The translations under genes and the position numbers were made by a program. Positions 14,820 to 23,859 of a DNA stretch of 34,824 nt are shown here, one piece after another. Origin of the DNA: CAZXCK01 sp964639225 (GTDB lineage: Bacteria; Chloroflexota; Anaerolineae; Aggregatilineales; Phototrophicaceae); the NCBI GenBank assembly GCA_964639225.1, contig CAZXCK010000029.1, positions 1 to 34,824 on the forward strand. Direction: 5' to 3'. Numbering within the stretch: position 1 is the first letter of the stretch; each line of letters opens with the position of its first letter. The notes under the pieces were generated by a model. The model worked only from the letters and a program-made list of their open reading frames with translations, was not told where the DNA came from and ran no database searches.

Positions 14820-15492
14820 ACACGTCTTTCTGCTCACCGGCCCGTTTGTTCTTATCGTCTTCCATCTGCAGGACTTCGCCCTTGTAAATCCACACCTTCA
14901 CGCCGATGCGGCCAAAGGTCGTCAGGGCTTCGGCTGTGCCGTAATCCAGGTTCGCCCGCAGGGTATTACGCGGGACACGGCCCTCGCTCATGGCTTCGCG
15001 GCGGGCCATGTCGGCCCCGGCCAGGCGACCACTCGCCTGGATGCGAATGCCCTGTGCGCCCTGGCGCATGGCCTGGCCAATCGCCCGTTTGATGGCGCGG
15101 CTGTGGCCGATGCGGCGCTCCAACTGGCTGGCGATGTTCTGCGCCACCAGCGTCGCGTCCAGGTCCGGCTTTTCGATCTCGCTGACCTCGACCTTGCATT
15201 TCTTGTTGGTCAGGGCTTCGAGGTCGGTCTTCATCTTCTTGACGGCGTCGCCCTTACGACCGATGACGATACCAGGGCGAGCGGTGTGGATATTGACCAG
15301 CACCTGATTGGGATAACGCTCGATCTCGATGCGCGAGACACCAGCGCGAGACGCTTCCTTCTGGATGTATTTGCGGATGGCCCGGTCCTCAGCGAGCAGA
15401 TCAACGTAGCGACTGCCCTCGGCGTACCAGCGCGCGTCCCAATCCCGGTTGATCTTCAGGCGGAACCCGATGGGGTGTACTTTACGACCCAT
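14806..15492 (-). CDS. rpsC: 30S ribosomal protein S3
   Basis: 228 residues. MGRKVHPIGFRLKINRDWDARWYAEG is typical; the KH domain has RPGIVIGRKGDAVKKMKTDLEALT, followed by GRLAGADMARREAMSEGRVPRNTLRANLDYGTAEALTTFGRIGVKVWIYKGEVL. S3 lines the mRNA entry tunnel and has helicase-like function. The ATG directly abuts the rplV stop, and its AGAGGA lies in the last rplV codons. The stop codon falls in the loop of the inverted repeat at 14797-14819. Confidence 0.97.
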   Translation of the reverse strand: MGRKVHPIGFRLKINRDWDARWYAEGSRYVDLLAEDRAIRKYIQKEASRAGVSRIEIERYPNQVLVNIHTARPGIVIGRKGDAVKKMKTDLEALTNKKCKVEVSEIEKPDLDATLVAQNIASQLERRIGHSRAIKRAIGQAMRQGAQGIRIQASGRLAGADMARREAMSEGRVPRNTLRANLDYGTAEALTTFGRIGVKVWIYKGEVLQMEDDKNKRAGEQKDVYVSP

Positions 15493-15834
15493 TTATGCTT
15501 CCTCTCGTTCTGCCAGAATGACGGTCAGATGCGACGTGCGCTTGACCCGTGGCTTATAGCGACCACGCGCGCCAGCCGTGAACCGTTTCAGCCGGGGGCC
15601 TTCATCCGCAAAAATCTGCGAGATATACAGGTTGTTCCGGCTCAGGTCGAAGTTGTTGGTGGCGTTAGCAATCGCCGACTCCAACGTCTTCATGATGATC
15701 GCGGCCCCCTTCTGGGGCATGAACTGGAGCAGAACACGGGCCTGCTCGGCATCCATACCGCGCACCTGGTCACAAACCAGACGCAGTTTCTGCGGGGAGA
15801 TGGACGCATGTTTCGTGCGTGCACGGACTTCCAT
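15493..15834 (-). CDS. rplV: 50S ribosomal protein L22
   Basis: 113 residues. MEVRARTKHASISPQKLRLVCDQVRGM starts it. LESAIANATNNFDLSRNNLYISQIFADEGPRLKRFTAGARGRYKPRVKRTSHLTVIL includes the beta-hairpin that lines the exit tunnel, where macrolide-resistance changes occur in other species. Nothing in the hairpin looks altered. GGAGG is 5 bases before the ATG. Zero spacing to rpsC. Confidence 0.97.
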   Translation of the reverse strand: MEVRARTKHASISPQKLRLVCDQVRGMDAEQARVLLQFMPQKGAAIIMKTLESAIANATNNFDLSRNNLYISQIFADEGPRLKRFTAGARGRYKPRVKRTSHLTVILAEREEA

Positions 15835-15846
15835 GGCTGCCTCCCC

Positions 15847-16122
15847 TTAGCGTTTCTTCTTCTTCTCGACCAGATGCCCGCGATAAGTGCGGGTGGGCGC
15901 GAATTCGCCCAGTTTGTGGCCCACCATATTCTCGGTGATGTAGATGGGCACATGACGCCGCCCATCGTGTACCGCGATCGTATGGCCGACCATCTGCGGG
16001 AAAATCGTGCTGGCCCGGCTCCAGGTCCGGATGACGACTTTCTTGTTGTCCTGGTTCAGCCGCTCGACTTTGTCAAGCAGCCTCGGGCTGATAAACGGCC
16101 CTTTTTTCAGTGAACGCGACAT
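15847..16122 (-). CDS. rpsS: 30S ribosomal protein S19
   Basis: 91 residues. SRSLKKGPFISPRLLDKVERLN, WSRASTIFPQMVGHTIAVHDGRRHVPIYITENMVGHKLGEFAPTRTYRGH, ending in the basic EKKKKR. This is the normal S19 of the 30S head. GAGGT is 8 bases before the ATG. It lies in the S10-operon order between rplB and rplV. Confidence 0.97.
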   Translation of the reverse strand: MSRSLKKGPFISPRLLDKVERLNQDNKKVVIRTWSRASTIFPQMVGHTIAVHDGRRHVPIYITENMVGHKLGEFAPTRTYRGHLVEKKKKR

Positions 16123-16163
16123 AAGCTTTTACCTCATCACCTCTCTACCAGCGCAGGGTTCCA

Positions 16164-16997
16164 CTAACGCCGCTTGCCGCGCCGGCGGATAATGAAGCGC
16201 TGTGTACGCTTATTGGAACGGGTACGCTTACCCAGCGCGGGCTTGCCCCAGGGGGTCTTGGGACCGGGCATACCGATGCCCGACCGGCCCTCACCACCAC
16301 CATGCGGATGGCTGGCGGGGTCCATCGCCGTACCGCGCACAGATGGGCGCCAGCCCATCCAGCGCCGGCGGCCAGCCTTACCGAGCTTGATGTTGCCGTG
16401 GTCGGTGTTGCCCACCTGACCAATGCTCGCCATGCAGCGCTCGTGGATCAGCCGAACCTCGCCGCTGGGCAGGCGAACCTGGGCGTAGATGCCCTCTTTC
16501 GCCAGCAACTGCGCCGATGTACCGGCGGCCCGTACCAACTGGCCGCCCTTGCCCGGTTGCAGCTCGATGTTGTGGAGCTGCGTACCCAACGGAATATCGC
16601 GGATCATCATGGCGTTACCGGGGCGAAGCTGCGCTTTTTCCCCGTTGCCGATGACATCGCCCACCTTCAGCCCCAGCGGGGCGATGATGTAGCGTTTTTC
16701 GCCGTCCCCGTATTGCAGCAGCGCGATACGCGCCGAGCGATTCGGATCGTACTCGATGGCGATCACTTCCGCCTGCGAGTCGAACTTGTTGCGCTTAAAG
16801 TCGATGATGCGATAACGACGCTTGTGACCGCCGCCGCGATGGCGAACCGTCACCCGGCCCTTGTTATTGCGACCACCGCTGCGCTTGAGCGGCTCCGTCA
16901 AAGACCATTCCGGCTTTGACTTGGTAATCTCTTCGAACGTGTGGCCCGTCATGCCCCGGCGGCCCGCCGAGGTGGGCTTGTAAACTTTTACCGGCAT
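16164..16997 (-). CDS. rplB: 50S ribosomal protein L2
   Basis: 277 residues, the standard length. MPVKVYKPTSAGRRGMTGHTF, NNKGRVTVRHRGGGHKRRYRIIDF, GNAMMIRDIPLGTQLHNIEL and, near the C-terminus, RGTAMDPASHPHGGGEGRSGIGMPGPKTPWGKPALGKRTR. The His in the HPHGGGEG stretch is the residue tied to peptidyl-transferase function in classical work. GAGGG lies 7 bases before the ATG. Standard order after rplW. Confidence 0.97.
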   Translation of the reverse strand: MPVKVYKPTSAGRRGMTGHTFEEITKSKPEWSLTEPLKRSGGRNNKGRVTVRHRGGGHKRRYRIIDFKRNKFDSQAEVIAIEYDPNRSARIALLQYGDGEKRYIIAPLGLKVGDVIGNGEKAQLRPGNAMMIRDIPLGTQLHNIELQPGKGGQLVRAAGTSAQLLAKEGIYAQVRLPSGEVRLIHERCMASIGQVGNTDHGNIKLGKAGRRRWMGWRPSVRGTAMDPASHPHGGGEGRSGIGMPGPKTPWGKPALGKRTRSNKRTQRFIIRRRGKRR

Positions 16998-17009
16998 CTG
17001 CTCACCCTC

Positions 17010-17306
17010 TTACACGTCAAACAGCTTGATCGAATTGCCCGGTGCGAGGGTCACCACAGCTTTTTTCCACTGCTTAGACCGCATGTACCACTTGCGACCC
17101 CGCCGCCCACGTTTGGCCGGCATAATCATCGTGTTGACCTTGTCCACGTCCACATCGAAGATCACTTCAACCGCCTCGCGGATCTGAATCTTGTTGGCGT
17201 TGGCCGCTACCTGGAACACATACTGGTTATTGTCGTCGGTCATCTCGTTGGACTTCTCGGTGATGACCGGACGCAGAAGTACATCGTACAGGTGTAAATC
17301 TGGCAT
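17010..17306 (-). CDS. rplW: 50S ribosomal protein L23
   Basis: 98 residues: LYDVLLRPVITEKSNEMTDDNNQYVFQVAANANKIQIREAVEVIFDVDVDKVNTMIMPAKRGRRGR. L23 lies at the tunnel exit and docks trigger factor and SRP; the trigger-factor contact loop region is present. GAGGAG is 9 bases before the ATG. Starts 6 bases after the rplD stop. Confidence 0.97.
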   Translation of the reverse strand: MPDLHLYDVLLRPVITEKSNEMTDDNNQYVFQVAANANKIQIREAVEVIFDVDVDKVNTMIMPAKRGRRGRKWYMRSKQWKKAVVTLAPGNSIKLFDV

Positions 17307-17312
17307 CGTCTA

Positions 17313-17942
17313 TTACTCCTCGCGTCCCCAGATAGCCTGGATCGTCTCCAGTGCGTCCAGCGGCACAATGACCTTGTCGTACTTCAACAGGTCACGGACG
17401 TTCAGGTAGTTGGCCCGCAGGTACATGGCATCCGGCAGGTTGCGGATGCTGCGCTCGACGTTGTCGTTGCTATCGGCCAGCAGCACCAGTGCCGAGTTGT
17501 CGCCAACCAGCTTGTGCAGCGCCTCGACCACGGCCTTCGTCTTGGGCGTTTCCATATTGAAGGCATCCACGAAAACCAGTTGGTCGTCACGCGCCAGTGC
17601 ACTGAGCGTGCTGCGGATGGCCTGCTGGCGCATCTTGCGGGGCATGTCTTTGGTGTAACGGCGCGGGCGCGGCCCGTGCGCAACACCACCACCCACGAAA
17701 ATCGGTGCGCTCTTGGCGCCATGGCGCGCGCGCCCCGTGCCCTTCTGACGATACCACTTGGCCTTCGTCATCCGGATTTCACTGCGGGTCTTGGTCTTGT
17801 GCGTGCCCAGGCGGGCGTTCGCCATCTGGCGCACGTAAGCCTGGTGCATCAAACCGGTGTTGATCTCAACACCGAAAATATCGGCGGGCAGGTCGATGGT
17901 TTTGACCTGGTTGCCGTTGATATCCATAACCGGAACTTGCAT
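17313..17942 (-). CDS. rplD: 50S ribosomal protein L4
   Basis: 209 residues. The N-terminal DINGNQVKTIDLPADIFGVE is followed by the extended tunnel loop KTRSEIRMTKAKWYRQKGTGRARHGAKSAPIFVGGGVAHGPRPRRY and a Rossmann-like C-terminal part ending LDALETIQAIWGREE. In E. coli L4 also represses the S10 operon by binding its leader. Here a 179-base spacer lies before rplC-rplD and might hold a related control element. GGGGAG is 9 bases before the ATG. Confidence 0.97.
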   Translation of the reverse strand: MQVPVMDINGNQVKTIDLPADIFGVEINTGLMHQAYVRQMANARLGTHKTKTRSEIRMTKAKWYRQKGTGRARHGAKSAPIFVGGGVAHGPRPRRYTKDMPRKMRQQAIRSTLSALARDDQLVFVDAFNMETPKTKAVVEALHKLVGDNSALVLLADSNDNVERSIRNLPDAMYLRANYLNVRDLLKYDKVIVPLDALETIQAIWGREE

Positions 17943-17959
17943 GGCTCAATTCTCCCCGT

Positions 17960-18592
17960 TTACTTGGCGCGTGCCTGTTTAATCAGCACGATGCCATCCC
18001 TTGCGCCGGGGACAGACCCCCGCACGGCCAGCAGATTGCGCTCCGGGTCGATCACCATCACCTCAAGGTTTTTGGTGGTGACACGTTCATTACCCATGCG
18101 TCCAGCCATCCGCTGCCCCTTCAGGGTGCGGCCAGGGGTAGCGCACATACCAATCGCACCGGGAGACCGCTCGCGGTCGGACTGGCCGTGAGTCTTAGGC
18201 CCACGAGCAAAGCCATGCCGCTTGATCGTGCCGGCAAAACCCCGGCCTTTGCTGGTTCCGATCACGTCGACGCGCTCGCCCTGTTCGAACACGTTCACCC
18301 GGATTTCCTGCCCTTCTTCCACATCGAGCTGGCCGTCTGGCAGCCGGAATTCGCGCAGGTAACGCAGTGCGGGCAGGTTATTACGCCGCAGATGCCCCAA
18401 CTGGCCTTGTGTCAGGCGCTGGGGTTTCGTCTCGCCGAAGCCCAACTGCACCGCCACATAGCCGTCTTTGTCGGCGTCACGGACCTGGGTTACAAAGCAT
18501 GGCCCCGCCTCGATAACCGTCACCGGGATCGCGTTCCCGGAGTCATCGAAAATCTGAGTCATGCCGACTTTTTTACCGATGATACCCTTCAT
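17960..18592 (-). CDS. rplC: 50S ribosomal protein L3
   Basis: 210 residues. MKGIIGKKVGMTQIFDDSGNAIPVTVIEAGPCFV is the L3 signature start; the central loop GTSKGRGFAGTIKRHGFARGPKTHGQSDRERSPGAIG reaches toward the peptidyl-transferase centre and contains the Gln methylated by PrmB in proteobacteria. TGGAGG is 7 bases before the ATG. It is separated from rpsJ by 179 bases, much longer than usual for this pair. Confidence 0.97.
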   Translation of the reverse strand: MKGIIGKKVGMTQIFDDSGNAIPVTVIEAGPCFVTQVRDADKDGYVAVQLGFGETKPQRLTQGQLGHLRRNNLPALRYLREFRLPDGQLDVEEGQEIRVNVFEQGERVDVIGTSKGRGFAGTIKRHGFARGPKTHGQSDRERSPGAIGMCATPGRTLKGQRMAGRMGNERVTTKNLEVMVIDPERNLLAVRGSVPGARDGIVLIKQARAK

Positions 18593-18698
18593 AATTCAGC
18601 CTCCAGAGGGGTGCTGCGCAAAGCTCACGCCGGGATTTGACCCCGCCCCCAAACTGTCGTTGTTCAGCGCAGCGGCGGATGCCCGTCCCCTGGGTGTA

Positions 18699-18736
18699 CC
18701 TGGTTCCTACCAGGCCCGGCTCCCGACTTACCGGGA
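18699..18736 (-). promoter_or_regulatory. Tandem hairpins in the rpsJ-rplC spacer
   Basis: The 179-base gap (18593-18771) holds no ORF. Two inverted repeats stand close together: TCCCG/CGGGA (18721-18725 with 18732-18736) and CCTGGT/ACCAGG (18699-18704 with 18709-18714, 4-base loop). Neither has a U-run. Length and structure suggest a regulatory leader for rplC-rplD; function is inferred. Confidence 0.45.
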
Positions 18737-18771
18737 AGTCCGTTCACCAGAGATGACCCGCTTACGCCACC

Positions 18772-19083
18772 TTAGATTTTGATTTCGATATCCACACCTG
18801 CCGGCAGGTTCAGGCGCATCAGGGTGTCAATCGTCTTGCTGTCCGGGTCCAGTACGTCGATCAGGCGCTTATGCGTTCTGATCTCGAAATGTTCCTGGGA
18901 GTCCTTATCGATGAATGGCGACCGCCGCACCGTAAAACGTTCCAGGCGGGTGGGCAGGGGAACCGGCCCCACAACCCGCGCGCCGGTGCGCTCCGCAGTC
19001 TCGACGATGCGCTGTGCCGACTGGTCCAGTACCCGGTGATCATATGCTTTCAGCCGGATGCGTATCTTGTTTTTGGCTACCAT
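18772..19083 (-). CDS. rpsJ: 30S ribosomal protein S10
   Basis: 103 residues: KIRIRLKAYDHRVLDQSAQRIVETAERTGARVVGPVPLPTRLERFTVRRSPFIDKDSQEHFEIRTHKRLIDVLDP, the invariant S10 pattern, also the NusE partner of NusB and NusG in antitermination. AGAGG lies 5 bases before the ATG. A 151-base spacer separates it from tuf; I saw no convincing promoter there. Confidence 0.97.
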   Translation of the reverse strand: MVAKNKIRIRLKAYDHRVLDQSAQRIVETAERTGARVVGPVPLPTRLERFTVRRSPFIDKDSQEHFEIRTHKRLIDVLDPDSKTIDTLMRLNLPAGVDIEIKI

Positions 19084-19175
19084 AGCTTCCTCTTAGCCTG
19101 CGCTTTAGGTTTCGCCCGCTGTGCAGAACTATGCCGTCTGCGCTACTTCTCGACCCTTTCGGGCCGGGTTTAGGA

Positions 19176-19204
19176 ATGCCGGGAGGTGAAGTGCCTCCCG
19201 GCAT
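19176..19204 (-). other. 11-bp hairpin downstream of tuf
   Basis: ATGCCGGGAGG and CCTCCCGGCAT form a perfect 11-bp stem with a 7-base loop, 30 bases after the tuf stop. The minus-strand 3' flank is TCCTAAACCC, so there is no U-tract. It may partly terminate or process the transcript between the str and S10 parts. Confidence 0.6.
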
Positions 19205-19234
19205 ATCGCAGGCGTTATATGTTCTGTGCGGCGC

Positions 19235-20434
<1,200 letters not shown>

Positions 20435-20490
20435 TGTTCTCCAGTCCTTCTAACTTTGTGATAACGATGGATAATGACGCCGCGACGGGC

Positions 20491-20511
20491 GCAGTGGCGG
20501 AATGCCTCTGC
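20491..20511 (-). other. Hairpin abutting the fusA stop codon
   Basis: GCAG/CTGC and, after a T-T mismatch, GGC/GCC form a seven-pair stem around the 5-base loop. It starts on the base next to the fusA stop and leaves 56 bases before tuf. No U-run. Confidence 0.45.
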
Positions 20512-22638
20512 TTAACGCCCGCCTTTGATAACCTCATCGGCGATGCTCTGCGGCGCAATGGTATACTTATCGAACTCCATTGTGAAGTTCCCGCGCCCCT
20601 GCGTCATATTGCGCAGGGTAGTCGCATAACCGAACATCTCACCCAGCGGAACGGTGGCGCGGATGGTGGTCACACCCTGGCCGCGCGGTTCCATGCCCAG
20701 CACCGTGCCCCGCCGCGAGGACAGGTCACCGATGACCGAGCCGGTGTATTCGTCCGGAACGACAACCTCAACCTTCATAGACGGTTCCAGAATGGCCGGT
20801 CCGGCCTTCTGTACACCTTCCTTCAGCGCCATAGACCCGGCGACCTTAAACGCGATCTCGCTGGAGTCAACATCGTGCGACGCGCCATCAACCAGGCTGG
20901 CCTTCAGACCCACCACCGGATACCCGGCCAGCACACCGGCCTGCATGGCCTCGCGCACGCCGTTCTCGGTGGGGCGAATGAATTCGCGCGGGATGGACCC
21001 ACCCTTGATGGCCTCGACGAACAGCAGCTCGTCGTTTTCGCCGCGCTGGCTGCTCTTCTGCAGCTCTTCGCGCTCTTCGTCGGTCATCGGCTCGATTTCG
21101 AGCACGACACGGGCATACTGGCCAGAGCCACCCGTCTGACGCTTGAAAGTGGTGTCAACACGCGCCGTGCGCGTGATCGTCTCACGATAGGCAACACGCG
21201 GGCGGCCAATGTTGGCCTGCACGCCATATTCACGCAGCATACGGTCGATCAGCACTTCGAGGTGCAGCTCGCCCATACCCTTGATCTTCGTCTGGCCCAG
21301 CGATTCATCGACCTCAACCTTGAAGGTGGGGTCTTCTTCAGCCAGCCGGCGCAGGGCGATGCCCATCTTGTCCTGGTCGGCCTTGCTGTTCGGCTCCACC
21401 GCCACCTCAATCACCGGCTCCGGGAAACTGATCGTTTCCAGCAGAATCTGGTTGGTGGAGTCGGTGAGCGTCTCGCCGGTAAAGGTCTCTTTGAGGCCGA
21501 TCACAGCGGCGATGTCGCCAGCGCGCACTTCTTCGACATCCTCGCGGCGGTCGGCGAACATGCGCACGATACGCCCTACACGCTCGCGCTTGCCCTGGCT
21601 GCTGTTAAAGATCGTCGCGCCAGAGCGCAGCACACCCGAATATACGCGGGTGAAGGCCAGGCGACCGTACTGGTCGGTGACGATCTTGAACACCAGCGCC
21701 GACAGCGGCTCGTCGTCAGAGGCGTGACGCTCGATCTCCTCGCCCGACTTGGGGTTAATCCCCTGTACCGGCGGGATATCCATCGGTGACGGCAGCAGAT
21801 CGACCACACGGTCGAGCATCATCTGCACGCCTTTGTTCTTCAGCGCAGAGCCGCACAACACCGGCTGCACCTTGTTGGCGCAGGTGGCGGCACGCAGCGC
21901 CTGCAGCAGTTCCTCATCCGAGATGTCTTCCTCCATGAGGTATTTCTCGGTAAGATACTCGTCGTTCTCGACGATCTTTTCGATCATCTGCATGCGCATG
22001 GTTTCGGCGACTTCGCGATGGCTCTCCGGGATGGGGTGGCGGCTGATGGCCGTACCCATATCATCGCCGTAAGTCACCAGCTCCATCGCGAACAGGTCAA
22101 TGATACCGTTAAAGTCGTCGCCTTCGCCGAACGGAATCTGAATGGGAATTGGATTGCCCTTCACCCGCTCAACAATCATCTCCACGCAGCGCTGGAAGTT
22201 CGCGCCGGTGCGGTCCATCTTGTTAACGAAGCAGATGCGCGGCACCTTGTACTGGTCAGCCTGCCGCCAGACCGTCTCGGACTGCGGCTCCACGCCTGCC
22301 ACACCGTCGAACACCACCACACCACCGTCCAGCACGCGCAGGCTGCGCTGCACTTCGGCGGTAAAGTCGACGTGACCGGGTGTGTCGATGACGTTAATCT
22401 GGTGACCGTTCCAGGCGCAGGTCACCGCCGCCGAGGTGATGGTGATGCCGCGCTCACGTTCCTGTTCCATGTAGTCGGTCGTGGCGGCGCCGTCGTGTAC
22501 CTCGCCAATGCGATGAACCATGCCCGTGTAATACAGGACACGCTCCGTCGTTGTTGTTTTGCCTGCGTCGATGTGCGCGATAATGCCGATATTGCGCACT
22601 TTGCCCAGGTCAAACTTGATGGTTTCCTTCTTCGCCAT
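20512..22638 (-). CDS. fusA: Elongation factor G
   Basis: 708 residues, full length. It drives translocation and, with RRF, ribosome recycling. AHIDAGKTTT is at residues 21-30, ERGITITSAAVTC is switch I, DTPGHVDFTAEVQRSLRVLDGGVVVFDGVAGVEPQSETVW is G3, and NKMDRTGA is G4. Domain IV has QTGGSGQYARVVLEIEP and GVREAMQAGVLAGYPVVGLK, and domain V ends EMFGYATTLRNMTQGRGNFTMEFDKY. No Shine-Dalgarno is visible in the 30 bases before ATG 22638, in contrast to its neighbours. A perfect hairpin (22681-22702) lies in the spacer. Confidence 0.98.
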   Translation of the reverse strand: MAKKETIKFDLGKVRNIGIIAHIDAGKTTTTERVLYYTGMVHRIGEVHDGAATTDYMEQERERGITITSAAVTCAWNGHQINVIDTPGHVDFTAEVQRSLRVLDGGVVVFDGVAGVEPQSETVWRQADQYKVPRICFVNKMDRTGANFQRCVEMIVERVKGNPIPIQIPFGEGDDFNGIIDLFAMELVTYGDDMGTAISRHPIPESHREVAETMRMQMIEKIVENDEYLTEKYLMEEDISDEELLQALRAATCANKVQPVLCGSALKNKGVQMMLDRVVDLLPSPMDIPPVQGINPKSGEEIERHASDDEPLSALVFKIVTDQYGRLAFTRVYSGVLRSGATIFNSSQGKRERVGRIVRMFADRREDVEEVRAGDIAAVIGLKETFTGETLTDSTNQILLETISFPEPVIEVAVEPNSKADQDKMGIALRRLAEEDPTFKVEVDESLGQTKIKGMGELHLEVLIDRMLREYGVQANIGRPRVAYRETITRTARVDTTFKRQTGGSGQYARVVLEIEPMTDEEREELQKSSQRGENDELLFVEAIKGGSIPREFIRPTENGVREAMQAGVLAGYPVVGLKASLVDGASHDVDSSEIAFKVAGSMALKEGVQKAGPAILEPSMKVEVVVPDEYTGSVIGDLSSRRGTVLGMEPRGQGVTTIRATVPLGEMFGYATTLRNMTQGRGNFTMEFDKYTIAPQSIADEVIKGGR

Positions 22639-22680
22639 ACTTTAGCTATTGCCGCTCTACTCTAAGATTCGCTGTTTGCA

Positions 22681-22702
22681 ATGACCAGCCCATGCTGGTC
22701 AT
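22681..22702 (-). other. 9-bp hairpin between rpsG and fusA
   Basis: ATGACCAGC and GCTGGTCAT form a perfect 9-bp stem with a 4-base loop, 5 bases after the rpsG stop. No U-run follows. The fusA start lies 42 bases further on and lacks a Shine-Dalgarno, so the hairpin could bear on fusA expression. Confidence 0.55.
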
Positions 22703-22707
22703 GTGGT

Positions 22708-23175
22708 TTAGCGGAAGTGGGCAAAGGCCCGGTTAGCTTCCGCCATACGATGGGTGTCGTCCTTCTTCTTGACGGACGCGCCCTGACCGCTGGCGGCTTC
22801 CATCACTTCCGCCGCCAGCTTGGAAGCCATACCGCGACCTCCACGCTTGCGCGAGTTCTGCAGCAGCCAGCGCATCCCCAGCGAAGTCGCCCGGTTGGGC
22901 GGCACTTCCACCGGCACCTGATAGGTGGAGCCACCCACACGACGCGGCTTGACTTCCACCGCCGGGGTGACGTTGCGCAGCGCCTGCTCGAAGACCTCTA
23001 CCGGGTCTTTGCTGGCACGCTCTTCAATAATATCGAAGGCGTCATACATGATGCGCTGGGCCGTGCTCTTCTTACCACCGTACATCATACGGTTGATGAA
23101 CATGGCCACGTGCAGGTTGTTGTATTTCTTGTCTGGCGGGATGACCCGCTTGGGCGGACTGTTTCTTCTAGGCAT
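22708..23175 (-). CDS. rpsG: 30S ribosomal protein S7
   Basis: 155 residues. PRRNSPPKRVIPPDKKYNNLHVAMFINRMMYGGKKSTAQRIMYDAFDII, then VKPRRVGGSTYQVPVEVPPNRATSLGMRWLLQNSRKRGG, ending in MAEANRAFAHFR. S7 starts assembly of the 30S head. In E. coli S7 represses str-operon translation via the rpsL-rpsG gap, but that gap is only 14 bases here. AGGAG lies 11 bases before the ATG. Confidence 0.97.
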   Translation of the reverse strand: MPRRNSPPKRVIPPDKKYNNLHVAMFINRMMYGGKKSTAQRIMYDAFDIIEERASKDPVEVFEQALRNVTPAVEVKPRRVGGSTYQVPVEVPPNRATSLGMRWLLQNSRKRGGRGMASKLAAEVMEAASGQGASVKKKDDTHRMAEANRAFAHFR

Positions 23176-23189
23176 GGCTCACTTCGCTC

Positions 23190-23609
23190 CTACTTCTTGG
23201 GCCGCTTGGCACCGTATTTGCTGCGTGCCTGTTCGCGGTTGCGGACACCATCGGCGTCCAGCGTGCCACGAACGATGTGATAACGCACGCCCGGCAAGTC
23301 CTTCACACGACCACCGCGCACCAGCACCACACTGTGCTCCTGGAGGCTGTGGCCCTCACCTGGGATATAAGCCGTGACCTCGATCCCGTTGGTGAGGCGC
23401 ACACGGGCGACCTTACGCAGGGCGGAGTTCGGCTTCTTGGGCGTCATGGTTTTCACCTGCGTGCAAACCCCACGCTTCTGTGGAGCGCCCTTTCTGCGGC
23501 GGGTACGCTTTTGCGTGTAAGCGTTCAACGTGTACTGTAGTGCAGGGGCCTTCGTCTTTTTGCTTTTGTCTTTGCGCCCCTTGCGCACCAACTGGTTGAT
23601 CGTTGGCAT
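23190..23609 (-). CDS. rpsL: 30S ribosomal protein S12
   Basis: 139 residues from ATG 23609 (MPTINQLVRKGRKDK), with GGAGA 5 bases upstream; a longer in-frame start at 23621 is rejected. KTMTPKKPNSALRKVARVRLTNGIEVTAYIPGEGHSLQEHSVVLVRGGRVKDLPGVRYHIVRG keeps the lysines where streptomycin-resistance changes arise (PKKPNS and GRVKDLP) in their sensitive form, and the Asp that RimO modifies in other bacteria. An insert relative to the E. coli protein (about residues 28-42) gives the longer form seen in many phyla. First gene of the superoperon, 213 bases after the predicted transcription start. Confidence 0.97.
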   Translation of the reverse strand: MPTINQLVRKGRKDKSKKTKAPALQYTLNAYTQKRTRRRKGAPQKRGVCTQVKTMTPKKPNSALRKVARVRLTNGIEVTAYIPGEGHSLQEHSVVLVRGGRVKDLPGVRYHIVRGTLDADGVRNREQARSKYGAKRPKK

Positions 23610-23633
23610 AAACCTCTCCAATAACTAAACGCT

Positions 23634-23737
23634 GCAAGTGGCTGCCTGCTCGCTCAGTATCGACCGGATTCAGGCACACAAACGGGCGTACTTCGTCAGT
23701 CGCCCGTATGCTTCTTACCCAATGGCGAGCCACCTGC
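23634..23737 (-). promoter_or_regulatory. Structured 5' leader of the superoperon
   Basis: Between the promoter and rpsL there are about 213 bases without a gene. GCAGGTGGCT (23737-23728) pairs with AGCCACTTGC (23643-23634) through one G-U. This encloses a perfect 7-bp hairpin, ACGGGCG (23707-23701) with CGCCCGT (23688-23682). The closing strand ends 24 bases before the rpsL ATG. GCTCGC/GCGAGC near the closing stem offers an alternative pairing. A ribosomal-protein-binding leader is a plausible reading. Confidence 0.45.
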
Positions 23738-23828
23738 ATCCAAAAGCAAAGCGCTTTCGCCATAAATCACTCAGTTCGACCCGGCATTGCCTCTTATGAG
23801 GTTGCGGACCGCGCTATCGTGGGTTGTC

Positions 23829-23857
23829 ATGTTAGCATCAGCTAAAGCGTGTGTCAA
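23829..23857 (-). promoter_or_regulatory. Promoter of the ribosomal superoperon
   Basis: TTGACA (23857-23852, perfect) is 17 bases from TAACAT (23834-23829, 4 of 6 to TATAAT). Transcription would start near 23822, directly after the terminator of the preceding signalling gene. Best -35 match in the window and the correct place for the 36-gene unit. Confidence 0.75.
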
Positions 23858-23859
23858 GA

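Noticed and set aside
23748..23757. 10-bp palindrome AAAGCGCTTT in the rpsL leader
   Set aside because: Could be an operator, but it is a lone short palindrome downstream of the start with no second copy; too little to call as a site.
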